Virus record (IMG/VR): IMGVR_UViG_3300044953_000216
Coordinates: 1 to 45,105 of that record
Direction: 5' to 3' (one strand)
DNA from: a virus
DNA length: 45,105 nt
Part shown: positions 36,657-43,498 of the stretch, one piece after another
How positions within the stretch are numbered: position 1 is the stretch's first letter
Layout: the number at the start of each line of letters is the position of its first letter
The notes under the pieces: model-generated
The model's database searches: none
Told to the model about the DNA's origin: nothing
The model's input: only the letters and a program-made list of their open reading frames with translations
Translations under genes and position numbers: made by a program

Positions 36657-39467
36657 TTATTGTTGTTGATAAATTGATAAGAATGCGGTTTTATGAGAAT
36701 CAGTCTGAGTATATCCTCCTAATAAAAATTGACTGTTATCAATTTTTTCACAACAATTTATTCGTAAACTTCCACTGACATCCCCAGGGACATAATTATA
36801 ATAATAATAAGATCCGCTTGTATTTAAATTATAACCAGCAATTAAGAAATTTGTTTCGTTTGTGCAAATATCTTTGAACGAACTATCTTCACTCACTATA
36901 ATTGATGGATCGTCATTCTTTCTTTCAACCACATTCCATAAAGATGTTGTCCAATCCCACCTATTTGGATCATTTCTTATTGTTGGCAATTTACATTGTA
37001 ATGTTACACCAAACCTGCGCGCGCTGTTATCAACATCATTATCTCTGGAATCTCCTACTATTATCACAGTATCATTTGTTAGTATTTTAACACTATATTG
37101 ATTCAATGGATAATTTATTAATTTTTTAATTCGTGTAGATTTAGTTGGATCAGTACTCATCAAATAATCTACACGTAACCATTTCCAATCGCCACCATCT
37201 ATATATCCATATACAACTACTGCATTTGTTCCTACCAAAATTACTTCGGTATCACTTATTTTTGTAATATCATAGAATTTACAAGTGTTAACCGCCAGTC
37301 GCAGTTGATATCTGCGTATTGGTCCAACACTAACTTTCTTTGCTGCCTTGTCTAATTGATCATATTCTGCATCCGATAATCCTATAGTAACATCAGATGG
37401 ATACAACTTTGAATTTTGTTGGGATATAGTAGATGATAAATTAGTTATATCATCTACTATATAAATTGGTAAAGGGTTTGATTCAAAATTTAAAGTGACG
37501 CGTTCATCTGTCACCAATATATATTTCGTTTCAGTCAATCCTATTGCGGATATGATATTTTTATCAATTAAACTGCTATGAGTATATGTATTCCATAAAG
37601 GAAACGATCTCCAAGTCCCCAAATCCAAATCTTCATTACTAAAATTACCTAAATTAATATTTGTTGGCTTATCATAAGAATCATATTGGTTTATATAAGA
37701 CGATCCCGCATAAATTAATTTTCCTGGTGTGTTAGATACACCATAATAATCTAAAGACGATGAATTATATTTAATTTTATTTAAATTATTTACCGAATCA
37801 TCATTTACTGATCCTGTTCTTGGAGAATATATATATTTCAAATTTTCACCGGCATTATCTGTCACAGAAATATTTGTAATAGAATTACTTTCTAATAATA
37901 CTAAATTATAATTCCCAGTTGAATGTGCAATTGATTTTACATTATCAAATGTTTGTTGCAGGGCGTCAACGAAATCATCATCATTATCGACACTCGTTAT
38001 TTCTAAAGATTTTAAAAATTTTAATTCTGTAATTGCAATATTTACTGCACTTGATATAATAATTTTATTTGCATACTGTGATAGATTAGAAACAGGACCT
38101 TGATCTAAAAAGTTATTAACATTACAAAATACTGCCGCAGAAATCGATCTTCCATTTAAATACGTTTTAAGCGGAATTAGAAGTGGATTATGATTTACAA
38201 CGTTTGGATCATCACGTCCTAATAATATATATATTAAAAATCCAAGACCAGCACCAGCTGATATAACACCTGCAATAATTAGTGTCGTTACAGCAAAAAG
38301 CACGCCTCCTGCGACAATAAGAACACCGGCAGCAAGAAATTGAAGCCAACCTGCTTTTTCTTCTTTTTTATAAACAGTATAATTACTAAATCTGATTACA
38401 AATCCTTCCAAACCACAAGGAAATACGGAGGAATGATATATAGGGACGTGTCGTTTGAGTAGTTTAATAGAGGCTTTTGGGTCTTTTTTCGAGTAGGTAG
38501 AAGGATCTTCAAAATCTAAACCTGCCTCTGTTAATTGAACCCCACCGACCGAACTCAATGTTAATTTTGAAGCTTCTTCTATCCTATTCAATGGATAATC
38601 TGGCTGTTTTTTATATTTTACTATAAAATCTGTATAATATTTGCCTGCTTTTTTTGGAGGAGCAATATTATCGATATTTTTCCAACTTATAGGTGTTATT
38701 TGAATATTATCTTTATTATCAAAATCCACTCTAAATTCAACTGCAGCAAATAATCTGTCCAATGCGGAATCTGATTCGTCTGCCAACTCAGTATATGAAG
38801 CAGTAACAGATTGAACCGCTTGATAACATGATAAAGCGGAATCAGATTGTAATGTATATGCGACAGGCACTTCTGAAATTAATGCAAGATCAGTATTAAA
38901 ATTTTCAGCCATCTTGGAATATAAAGATCTTTCTGATACACTTGAACTAATTGATGTTCCATTATCTTGTCCATAATAATTCAAATAAGATGAACTGATC
39001 GATATATCAGAATTAAAAGAACTAGATGCATCCAATGAATATAAAGAATGATTTGAACTAGAATTTAATGCGTATGAAGATGTAACAGAAAAGGATGATG
39101 TAATTGAAAAAGATGAAGATATACAATTAGAAGATGTAATTGATATATTAGTATCTGAATTATTAATTGAATATGATGAAGTTCCGTTTACATCGCCATT
39201 AAATAACAATACACTGGATGTATAAGATAAATTAGAAGTTATGGAAAATGAAGATGTATTTGAAAATCCTTTTAAATTTCCATAAAAACTACCACTGAAA
39301 GATCCGGTGGAAAGTGTGTTGAGTATATCATTATTATAAGAGACGAATTCAGATACTTCTATATTTTTAGTTTCTTTCGCACTTACATCTGTAATAAGAA
39401 GCAAATCATTTTCGGAAAGATCCGATTTAGTGAGTGAATTTAGTTCGGTTATTGATTTTGACACCAT
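36657..39467 (-). CDS. Large tail fibre paralog with internal hydrophobic hairpin
   Basis: A 936-aa protein. The first 65 residues carry the shared module (NDLLLITDVSAKETKNIEVSEFVSYNND...LSTGSFSGSFYGNLKG). A serine-rich shaft runs to about 235. A domain with FAAVEFRVDFDNKDNIQITPISWKNID parallels the tips of the smaller paralogs. At about 374-418 there is an uninterrupted hydrophobic stretch (LQFLAAGVLIVAGGVLFAV, then TLIIAGVISAGAGLGFLIYIL) able to form two membrane helices. The C-terminal half has strands such as KYILVTDERVTLNF, EVILVGTNAVVVYG, DTVIIVGDSRD and SQFLLGGYTQ, suggesting a beta-propeller-like fold. It is first in the fibre array, 23 nt after the PhoH stop. Confidence 0.74.
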   Translation of the reverse strand: MVSKSITELNSLTKSDLSENDLLLITDVSAKETKNIEVSEFVSYNNDILNTLSTGSFSGSFYGNLKGFSNTSSFSITSNLSYTSSVLLFNGDVNGTSSYSINNSDTNISITSSNCISSSFSITSSFSVTSSYALNSSSNHSLYSLDASSSFNSDISISSSYLNYYGQDNGTSISSSVSERSLYSKMAENFNTDLALISEVPVAYTLQSDSALSCYQAVQSVTASYTELADESDSALDRLFAAVEFRVDFDNKDNIQITPISWKNIDNIAPPKKAGKYYTDFIVKYKKQPDYPLNRIEEASKLTLSSVGGVQLTEAGLDFEDPSTYSKKDPKASIKLLKRHVPIYHSSVFPCGLEGFVIRFSNYTVYKKEEKAGWLQFLAAGVLIVAGGVLFAVTTLIIAGVISAGAGLGFLIYILLGRDDPNVVNHNPLLIPLKTYLNGRSISAAVFCNVNNFLDQGPVSNLSQYANKIIISSAVNIAITELKFLKSLEITSVDNDDDFVDALQQTFDNVKSIAHSTGNYNLVLLESNSITNISVTDNAGENLKYIYSPRTGSVNDDSVNNLNKIKYNSSSLDYYGVSNTPGKLIYAGSSYINQYDSYDKPTNINLGNFSNEDLDLGTWRSFPLWNTYTHSSLIDKNIISAIGLTETKYILVTDERVTLNFESNPLPIYIVDDITNLSSTISQQNSKLYPSDVTIGLSDAEYDQLDKAAKKVSVGPIRRYQLRLAVNTCKFYDITKISDTEVILVGTNAVVVYGYIDGGDWKWLRVDYLMSTDPTKSTRIKKLINYPLNQYSVKILTNDTVIIVGDSRDNDVDNSARRFGVTLQCKLPTIRNDPNRWDWTTSLWNVVERKNDDPSIIVSEDSSFKDICTNETNFLIAGYNLNTSGSYYYYNYVPGDVSGSLRINCCEKIDNSQFLLGGYTQTDSHKTAFLSIYQQQ

Positions 39468-39470
39468 AAA

Positions 39471-39490
39471 ATGTATATATAAATATACAT
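39471..39490. repeat. AT-rich hairpin between PhoH and the fibre array
   Basis: A perfect 8-bp inverted repeat ATGTATAT/ATATACAT with a 4-nt loop starts at the end of the PhoH gene and lies 3 nt before the 936-aa fibre start. There is no GC pairing to speak of and no U-tract, so a terminator role is doubtful. Confidence 0.45.
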
Positions 39491-40218
39491 CATGTCGGTT
39501 TTTTTATTTTTTTAATGATATAAGCAACCAATCCACTTCTTACAACATCATCTTCGGTAAATCGAAAAACATAAATACCATTTTGTCTACTTTCTTCATC
39601 ATCAAATAGGTTCAATATTTTTAAAAACCCGCTTTTACCATTAATATCGGATTGGTCCGGGTCTCCTAATATGAAAACTTTACTGAACTCACCTGTTCTG
39701 GTTATCAACGTAATTAACTCTTTTTGAGTCATGTTTTGGGATTCATCGGCCACAATCACTTTAGCATTCCAATTTAATCCTCTCAAGAATCCAATAGGAA
39801 TACTATCGATACGTTCTTCTTTTTCTAAAAAGTCAATGTTGTTTTTTGGCAAAAGTTCTGATAATTTTTCTAAAAGAGGTTGTATATATGGAGACATTTT
39901 TTCCTTTGCTTCTCCTGGCAAAAATCCAATTTTATTTTCTGAACTTTCTACTGCACTTCTTAAATATAATAAATCACTTACCTTTTTAAGATTCATTAAT
40001 TTTAAAGCTGAATATATTGATATATAAGTTTTGCTTGTGCCTGCTGGGCCACTTACAAAAATCATTTTTGTGTTTTTATTCAATGCAATATTAACAAATT
40101 CTTTTTGTTTTTCTGTCAATTCTCTTTCTATAATATTTAATTCATTTTTTAATTTCGATCTTTGTGGTATTTTAGGACTTGAATCAACTGTTACGTTTAT
40201 TTTTTTATTTTTTTTCAT
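39490..40218 (-). CDS. phoH: PhoH-like ATPase
   Basis: A 242-aa protein with Walker A GPAGTSKT (57-64), Walker B VIVADESQN (about 151-159), RTGEFSKVFILGDPDQSD (sensor region) and FTEDDVVRSGLVAYIIKKI at the end. These are the hallmarks of PhoH proteins, which are common in large phages. Cellular PhoH is linked to RNA metabolism (an ATPase/helicase often fused or adjacent to RNases); the phage role is not settled. The gene overlaps the end of the upstream 111-aa gene by 14 nt. Confidence 0.93.
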   Translation of the reverse strand: MKKNKKINVTVDSSPKIPQRSKLKNELNIIERELTEKQKEFVNIALNKNTKMIFVSGPAGTSKTYISIYSALKLMNLKKVSDLLYLRSAVESSENKIGFLPGEAKEKMSPYIQPLLEKLSELLPKNNIDFLEKEERIDSIPIGFLRGLNWNAKVIVADESQNMTQKELITLITRTGEFSKVFILGDPDQSDINGKSGFLKILNLFDDEESRQNGIYVFRFTEDDVVRSGLVAYIIKKIKKPT

Positions 40219-40540
40219 GCGATTTTTTTCTGATAGTATTTTCTAACTTTGTTTCTATCGACTTTACTCTAACGCATAACTCATAATTTTCTGTATCAAT
40301 ATAATAGTCAAAAACATTTTTCAAATTCTCTTTGAAACTTTCAAATTGAATAGTGACTACAAAGTCGGAGTTCTTAAAGGAAAAAACTTCAACAAAACTT
40401 AAATTTTTATTCAATGCGTATTCAATTGAAGAAATAACGTGTTCTGTCATCTCAATTTTATGAGAATCTATAAATCTTTCCATTTCATCGAAATTGGACG
40501 GTAACACGTAAATTTTATATTTGGATGCTTTTTTAGGCAT
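40205..40540 (-). CDS. Small protein of unknown function upstream of PhoH
   Basis: A 111-aa protein beginning MPKKASKYKIYVLPSNFDEMERFIDSHKIEMTEHVISSIEYAL, with a mixed alpha/beta pattern and a lysine-rich end. I place the start at the ATG at 40540; the frame is open further upstream, but the extension would run into a terminator hairpin. The ATG is preceded by an AT-only stretch with TATTTATA and no Shine-Dalgarno. Overlap with phoH implies co-translation. The segment FVEVFSFKNSDFVVTIQFESFKENL looks like a beta hairpin plus helix. No family recognised. Confidence 0.68.
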   Translation of the reverse strand: MPKKASKYKIYVLPSNFDEMERFIDSHKIEMTEHVISSIEYALNKNLSFVEVFSFKNSDFVVTIQFESFKENLKNVFDYYIDTENYELCVRVKSIETKLENTIRKKSHEKK

Positions 40541-40570
40541 ACAGATATAAATATCATCCACAAATAAAAA

Positions 40571-40594
40571 TGCCGCCAAAATTATTTGGCGGCA
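40571..40594 (-). terminator. Rho-independent terminator after the 76-aa gene
   Basis: A 10-bp stem TGCCGCCAAA/TTTGGCGGCA with a 4-nt loop is followed on the minus strand by TTTTTATTTG. It ends the small-gene unit above and separates it from the phoH unit. Confidence 0.9.
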
Positions 40595-40615
40595 CTCGAA
40601 ATATAAAATAAAATA

Positions 40616-40846
40616 TTACTTTTTCTTAGATACTTTTTTCTTCTCAGATTTGACTGATGATTTTGATTCCTGTGCGGGATCATTACTTTCTAACTGTGCA
40701 AGTCTAAATTTTGCAGTTGAAGTCCACGCACGTTTTGTTACAGGTGAAACGAATTCAAAAGTCTTTCCTAACTTCAAAAGTTCATTTATTTCTTCTTTTG
40801 AATTTGAATTCTTAATTTTTTCTCTCAAACCATGGATTTTATTCAT
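40616..40846 (-). CDS. Small basic protein of unknown function
   Basis: A 76-aa protein with a helical N-terminus (NKIHGLREKIKNSNSKEEINELLKLGKTF), a central FEFVSPVTKRAWTSTAKFRLAQLES and a lysine-rich tail (KSEKKKVSKKK) that could bind nucleic acid. A terminator follows it. The start lies 3 nt after the stop of the preceding 73-aa gene. No family recognised. Confidence 0.66.
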   Translation of the reverse strand: MNKIHGLREKIKNSNSKEEINELLKLGKTFEFVSPVTKRAWTSTAKFRLAQLESNDPAQESKSSVKSEKKKVSKKK

Positions 40847-40849
40847 ATA

Positions 40850-41071
40850 TTATACTTTATGACGTTTTTCATCAAACTCTGCGATTTCAATTTTAGAACC
40901 ATCAGGCCAACGATTAACAATTCGTTTCCAATGTTCAAACTCAACCTGTGCTTCTTCTTTTGATTGATATTCTTGTTCACTCACACGCAATCCGCTTCGT
41001 GTGACTACATACCGTTTTGTATTTGATGTGGATTCGGTATTTTTACTATTCTTAGTTTTAGTATCAGACAT
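40850..41071 (-). CDS. Small conserved phage protein (YVVTRSGLRVSEQEY type)
   Basis: A 73-aa protein with a polar N-terminus followed by KRYVVTRSGLRVSEQEYQSKEEAQVEFEHWKRIVNRWPDGSKIEIAEFDEK. I recognise this pattern (R-Y-V-V-T-R-S-G-L-R-V-S, then W-K-R-I-V...WPDGSKIEI) as recurrent in small proteins of large T4-like phages, without a known role. Upstream lie a candidate sigma70 promoter (TTGTGA-17-TATTAT) and a TATAAATA only 7 nt from the ATG. No Shine-Dalgarno is visible. Confidence 0.72.
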   Translation of the reverse strand: MSDTKTKNSKNTESTSNTKRYVVTRSGLRVSEQEYQSKEEAQVEFEHWKRIVNRWPDGSKIEIAEFDEKRHKV

Positions 41072-41167
41072 ATTTTTTTATTTATATGTTTATTGATTTT
41101 ATTTATTGGTTTTATATATAATACAATTTATGATAACCAGTCACAAACTGAAATTGAATATTGTTAT

Positions 41168-41527
41168 TTAATTGTCTATATTTGGAACTTTATATCGATC
41201 TTTTTTTGTAGGATGAATTGCTACACTTTCATAATAAAATGATTGAACTTGATCAAACGTTTGGTTATATACCTTTATACCTCCTCTGGGATAATAAGGC
41301 ATTCCGACTTCGATATATTCGATTAAATAAATTTTATAAAATGATGGGTATTTTGCAACTACTACTCTAGTCCCCTTTTCTGTGAGAATATTTATTTTTT
41401 TATTTTCAGGAACATTAAAAAAAACTTTATGATGATTTCCACTTTCCGCATTTATTATCGATGAATAGACTGAATATGCAGACTCATTTATTTCTTCAAT
41501 TTTTTTAGGTTTAGACTTTTTCGGCAT
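41168..41527 (-). CDS. Small protein of unknown function with near-consensus promoter
   Basis: A 119-aa protein beginning MPKKSKPKKIEEINESAYSVYSSIINAESG, with beta segments HKVFFNVPENKKINILTEKGTRVVVAKYPSFYKIYLIEYIEVG and a polar end. The ATG at 41527 is chosen because a consensus promoter ends 7 nt before it; an upstream TTG in the same frame is itself the -35 element. The N-terminal MPKK(A/S)K matches that of the 111-aa protein at 40205, but the rest differs. No family recognised. Confidence 0.68.
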   Translation of the reverse strand: MPKKSKPKKIEEINESAYSVYSSIINAESGNHHKVFFNVPENKKINILTEKGTRVVVAKYPSFYKIYLIEYIEVGMPYYPRGGIKVYNQTFDQVQSFYYESVAIHPTKKDRYKVPNIDN

Positions 41528-41534
41528 ACACACT

Positions 41535-41563
41535 ATTATAGTTAATACACTATATCGTGTCAA
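41535..41563 (-). promoter_or_regulatory. Consensus sigma70 promoter (TTGACA-17-TATAAT), near-leaderless
   Basis: On the minus strand TTGACA (41558-41563) and TATAAT (41535-41540) are separated by exactly 17 nt, a perfect consensus match. Only 7 nt separate the -10 element from the ATG at 41527, so the transcript should start at or next to the start codon. The promoter overlaps the stop region of the upstream 56-aa gene. Confidence 0.85.
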
Positions 41564-41565
41564 CT

Positions 41566-41735
41566 TTATGGTGCTTTAGATGTCGATTCGGCTTCTTCTA
41601 CTACTGCTTTAATTTCACTTTCCAACTCTTTTATTTTCTCTTTATATCCCGCCGCGACATCCTTGAAATCTCTTTTTACATACAAGAGTTTCTCAGTCAA
41701 TTCATATACTTTTTTTCTGCTTCTATTTTTGTCAT
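41566..41735 (-). CDS. Small helical protein readable only through a -1 frameshift
   Basis: The ATG at 41735 gives MTKIEAEKK and then a stop at 41697. At 41709-41716 the zero frame reads GAA-AAA-AAG, that is A-AAA-AAG, the most efficient bacterial -1 slippery heptamer (known from dnaX). A -1 shift there continues VYELTEKLLYVKRDFKDVAAGY...KIKELESEIKAVVEEA to a TAA at 41566, giving a 56-aa amphipathic helix protein. No strong downstream hairpin or upstream Shine-Dalgarno-like stimulator is obvious. Possible explanations are programmed shifting, slippage by RNA polymerase on A7, a real loss-of-function indel, or a one-base sequence error. It begins 26 nt after the tmRNA 3' end. Confidence 0.6.
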
Positions 41736-41760
41736 AATTAATTTATTACTTTATTTAAAT

Positions 41761-42147
41761 TGGTGGACATGGAGGGAGTCGAACCCTCGTCTTCAACAAT
41801 AATCCTATGCCAGACTACATGTATATTTGATTTACAATTCTTAAAAACAATGATATAAATCAACAAAAGACATTGTTCTAAAGATTTATTAGTATACTCA
41901 ATCAACAACATAAATCAAATTGTCAATTTAGCCTGATGATATTCACCTAATATTATTATCAGACATCATGATATTAGATGTGGTGCCATTATTAGGCTGC
42001 CAATGCTACGGCATCGCGTGACACGAAGTCATAGCTGATTACATTATCTTCAGCAGTTAATGTTTTGATAGACGTTTAAAGAGGCCAACTATCATCCTCT
42101 ACATGCCTGACACGAACTTATTTCTGAATCGAAACCAGTACATGCCC
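41761..42147 (-). ncRNA. ssrA: Transfer-messenger RNA (tmRNA)
   Basis: This 387-nt RNA would rescue stalled ribosomes and tag the incomplete protein. The ends form a 7-bp acceptor stem, GGGCATG with CATGTCC, including the G3-U70 pair that identifies alanine, and a genome-encoded CCA. The T-arm is GAGGGTTCGACTCCCTC. The 5' part has the conserved TGGTTTCGATTC. A pseudoknot of the PK1 type is visible (GAGG/CCTC interlocked with GATAG/CTATC, plus-strand 42067-42099). The tag frame (41989-42054 plus stops) reads AEDNVISYDFVSRDAVALAA, followed by two TAA stops; A at position -4 before the resume codon is present. The ALAA end is a typical ClpXP degron. It lies 25 nt after tRNA-Gly and probably shares its promoter. 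Confidence 0.93.
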
Positions 42148-42172
42148 ATAAATTTTAAAAGAACGTTTAAAC

Positions 42173-42246
42173 TGGAGCGGGTAACCGGAATCGAACCGGT
42201 ACATCGACCTTGGCAAGGTTGTAGGCTGCCACTACATCATACCCGC
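42173..42246 (-). tRNA. tRNA-Gly (anticodon GCC)
   Basis: A complete cloverleaf: acceptor GCGGGTA/TACCCGC, D-arm GTAG...CTAC, anticodon loop TTGCCAA with GCC, T-arm ACCGG TTCGATT CCGGT, discriminator T and encoded CCA. It precedes the tmRNA by 25 nt in the same direction. It would read GGC and GGU codons. Confidence 0.95.
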
Positions 42247-42259
42247 GCTTCATTACATA

Positions 42260-42287
42260 AGTATATCTCGTTATTGAAAAGTGTCAA
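42260..42287 (-). promoter_or_regulatory. Sigma70 promoter for tRNA-Gly and tmRNA
   Basis: On the minus strand TTGACA (42282-42287) and TATACT (42260-42265) are separated by 16 nt, and the -10 element ends 13 nt before the tRNA 5' end. Only 25 nt separate the tRNA from the tmRNA, so both are probably made as one precursor. Confidence 0.8.
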
Positions 42288-42290
42288 ATA

Positions 42291-42506
42291 TTATTTTTCA
42301 TAACACCTTGACATTGTTAAAATCTGATCAATAGTCTCTTTAACTCTAATGCCGGGCCCATTTTGTGATGTGTTAATCACAGTATGTTTACCACTAGGAC
42401 TAGGTTCCATACTAATAGCTCTATCTAAATTGAATAGAATAGAAATATAAGTACGACTGTTATCGTGATTCAACTCTAATTGGTTTAATTTAATTAAGTG
42501 TGCCAT
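42291..42506 (-). CDS. Small protein, possibly FlbD-like
   Basis: A 71-aa protein: AHLIKLNQLELNHDNSRTYISILFNLDRAISMEPSPSGKHTVINT...GIRVKETIDQILTM. The order LIKL, a loop, an I-x-x-x-E-P strand, then a V-K-E-T-I-D-x-I helix resembles the short FlbD family (linked to flagellar loci in bacteria), with an insertion. The resemblance is suggestive, not firm. It has its own promoter and sits between a terminator and the tRNA-Gly promoter, so it is a single-gene unit. No Shine-Dalgarno is clear. Confidence 0.66.
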   Translation of the reverse strand: MAHLIKLNQLELNHDNSRTYISILFNLDRAISMEPSPSGKHTVINTSQNGPGIRVKETIDQILTMSRCYEK

Positions 42507-42519
42507 ATATTACTTTATC

Positions 42520-42548
42520 AGTATGGTATATAAGATTATATTTGTCAA
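42520..42548 (-). promoter_or_regulatory. Sigma70-type promoter for the 71-aa gene
   Basis: On the minus strand TTGACA (42543-42548) lies 17 nt from CATACT (42520-42525, four of six consensus bases). It starts 4 nt after the terminator stem of the upstream gene, and the expected leader is only about 6 nt. Confidence 0.65.
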
Positions 42549-42552
42549 CAAA

Positions 42553-42581
42553 AAAATCCGTTAGATTTTCCAACGGATTTT
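42553..42581 (-). terminator. Rho-independent terminator after the outer-membrane protein gene
   Basis: A 10-bp stem AAAATCCGTT/AACGGATTTT with a 9-nt loop is followed on the minus strand by a run of T. It lies 18 nt past the stop codon and directly before the next promoter. Confidence 0.88.
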
Positions 42582-42598
42582 ATCATTTATAATTTAGA

Positions 42599-43345
42599 TT
42601 AGAATGTCAAAGATAGACCTGCGGTATATTGAACTACACCATCATAGGAATACTTCTGACCTGCACTAACGTTGTTGATATAATCAACTCCTGCGAAAGG
42701 AGACAACTTATTCCAAAGAACAAACGCTACTCTTCCACCACCCTTGAATGCTTCATAATTTTCATAATGGGTGAATTCTACATATGGAGTAAGAGTCAGA
42801 TCTGCCCAACTAGTCAATCCAAATGTAAATGGTCGTTTACCACCGAAAGTAACACCTTGTTTTGTAACATCTGCAACAGCAGCGCTTCCAAGATTTAATC
42901 CAGTGATATCATATGTATATCCAACATATGGTGTTACAACTTTGTTCACTACCCACAACTTTTCGAAAGTAAGAGTTGTGTTGACTGTATTACGATCTTG
43001 ACCTTCAACGACATAATAGCCTGTTCCAGCAGCAACATTGACTGCCAACCAATCAGTAAGGTTCAAAGTCTTGTCCAAACCTGCTTGAAAAGCACTAAAC
43101 TTCTCATCCGAAGTTTGCGCGGACAAATTAAAATCGACATACTTAAACGGAGTAGACAATGCTACACTTCCATAAGCTGCACCTGGACTCAATTGAAGTC
43201 CTACAACATCGTATGTTGATTGATATCCGGCTTCGAACGTTACGCTTGGTTTTTCAGTTGGAAACAAAGATTCCACTGAGACGGCCCTTACTACCGTAAG
43301 TAAAGAAACCAGACCGATTACTACACTTGTTAATACTTTATTCAT
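42599..43345 (-). CDS. Outer-membrane beta-barrel protein
   Basis: A 248-aa protein with an N-terminal signal peptide (MNKVLTSVVIGLVSLLTVVRA, likely cut after VRA). Alternating beta strands follow, rich in aromatic and small residues: VTFEAGYQSTYDVVGLQL, AYGSVALSTPFKYVDFNLSAQTS, VVTPYVGYTYDITGLNL, LTLTPYVEFTHYENYEA, VQYTAGLSLTF. The final residue is phenylalanine, the usual barrel-assembly signal. About ten strands are plausible. It has a good ribosome site (AAAAGGAT), a promoter and a terminator of its own, so it is an independent unit. Insertion in the host outer membrane is expected, perhaps altering phage adsorption or permeability. It may be host-derived. Confidence 0.8.
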   Translation of the reverse strand: MNKVLTSVVIGLVSLLTVVRAVSVESLFPTEKPSVTFEAGYQSTYDVVGLQLSPGAAYGSVALSTPFKYVDFNLSAQTSDEKFSAFQAGLDKTLNLTDWLAVNVAAGTGYYVVEGQDRNTVNTTLTFEKLWVVNKVVTPYVGYTYDITGLNLGSAAVADVTKQGVTFGGKRPFTFGLTSWADLTLTPYVEFTHYENYEAFKGGGRVAFVLWNKLSPFAGVDYINNVSAGQKYSYDGVVQYTAGLSLTF

Positions 43346-43380
43346 TTTTTATCCTTTTTTTATTATTTGTGTTTCTAACA

Positions 43381-43397
43381 TTCTACACCTCGTAGAA
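43381..43397 (-). promoter_or_regulatory. Stem-loop in the 5' leader of the outer-membrane protein mRNA
   Basis: TTCTAC-ACCTC-GTAGAA forms a 6-bp hairpin in the leader between promoter and start codon, extendable by two more pairs past a mismatch. With no U-tract it is unlikely to terminate; 5' hairpins often stabilise mRNA. Confidence 0.5.
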
Positions 43398-43405
43398 CGT
43401 TTCCC

Positions 43406-43434
43406 ATAATAACCCAAGACAAAAAAGAGTTCAA
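43406..43434 (-). promoter_or_regulatory. Sigma70-type promoter for the outer-membrane protein gene
   Basis: On the minus strand TTGAAC (43429-43434) and TATTAT (43406-43411) are exactly 17 nt apart. The leader to the ATG at 43345 is about 55 nt and contains a hairpin. Confidence 0.75.
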
Positions 43435-43498
43435 GTTATTTTATGGACGCAAATAATTAGTGTGTTTTCATTCAAAAACTTATATTTATTTTTAACCT

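Noticed and set aside
39471-39490. Hairpin after PhoH as an intrinsic terminator
   Set aside because: Stem almost purely A/T and no U-tract; kept only as an inverted repeat.
41557-41802. Plus-strand open frame ending WTWRESNPRLQQ
   Set aside because: The end is the antisense reading of the tmRNA 3' domain, and the rest is antisense to the frameshifted 56-aa gene.
42103-42303. Plus-strand open frame containing VTGIEPVHRPWQGCRLPLHHT
   Set aside because: This peptide pattern is the usual spurious translation of a tRNA gene on the opposite strand; here it overlaps tRNA-Gly and the tmRNA 5' end.
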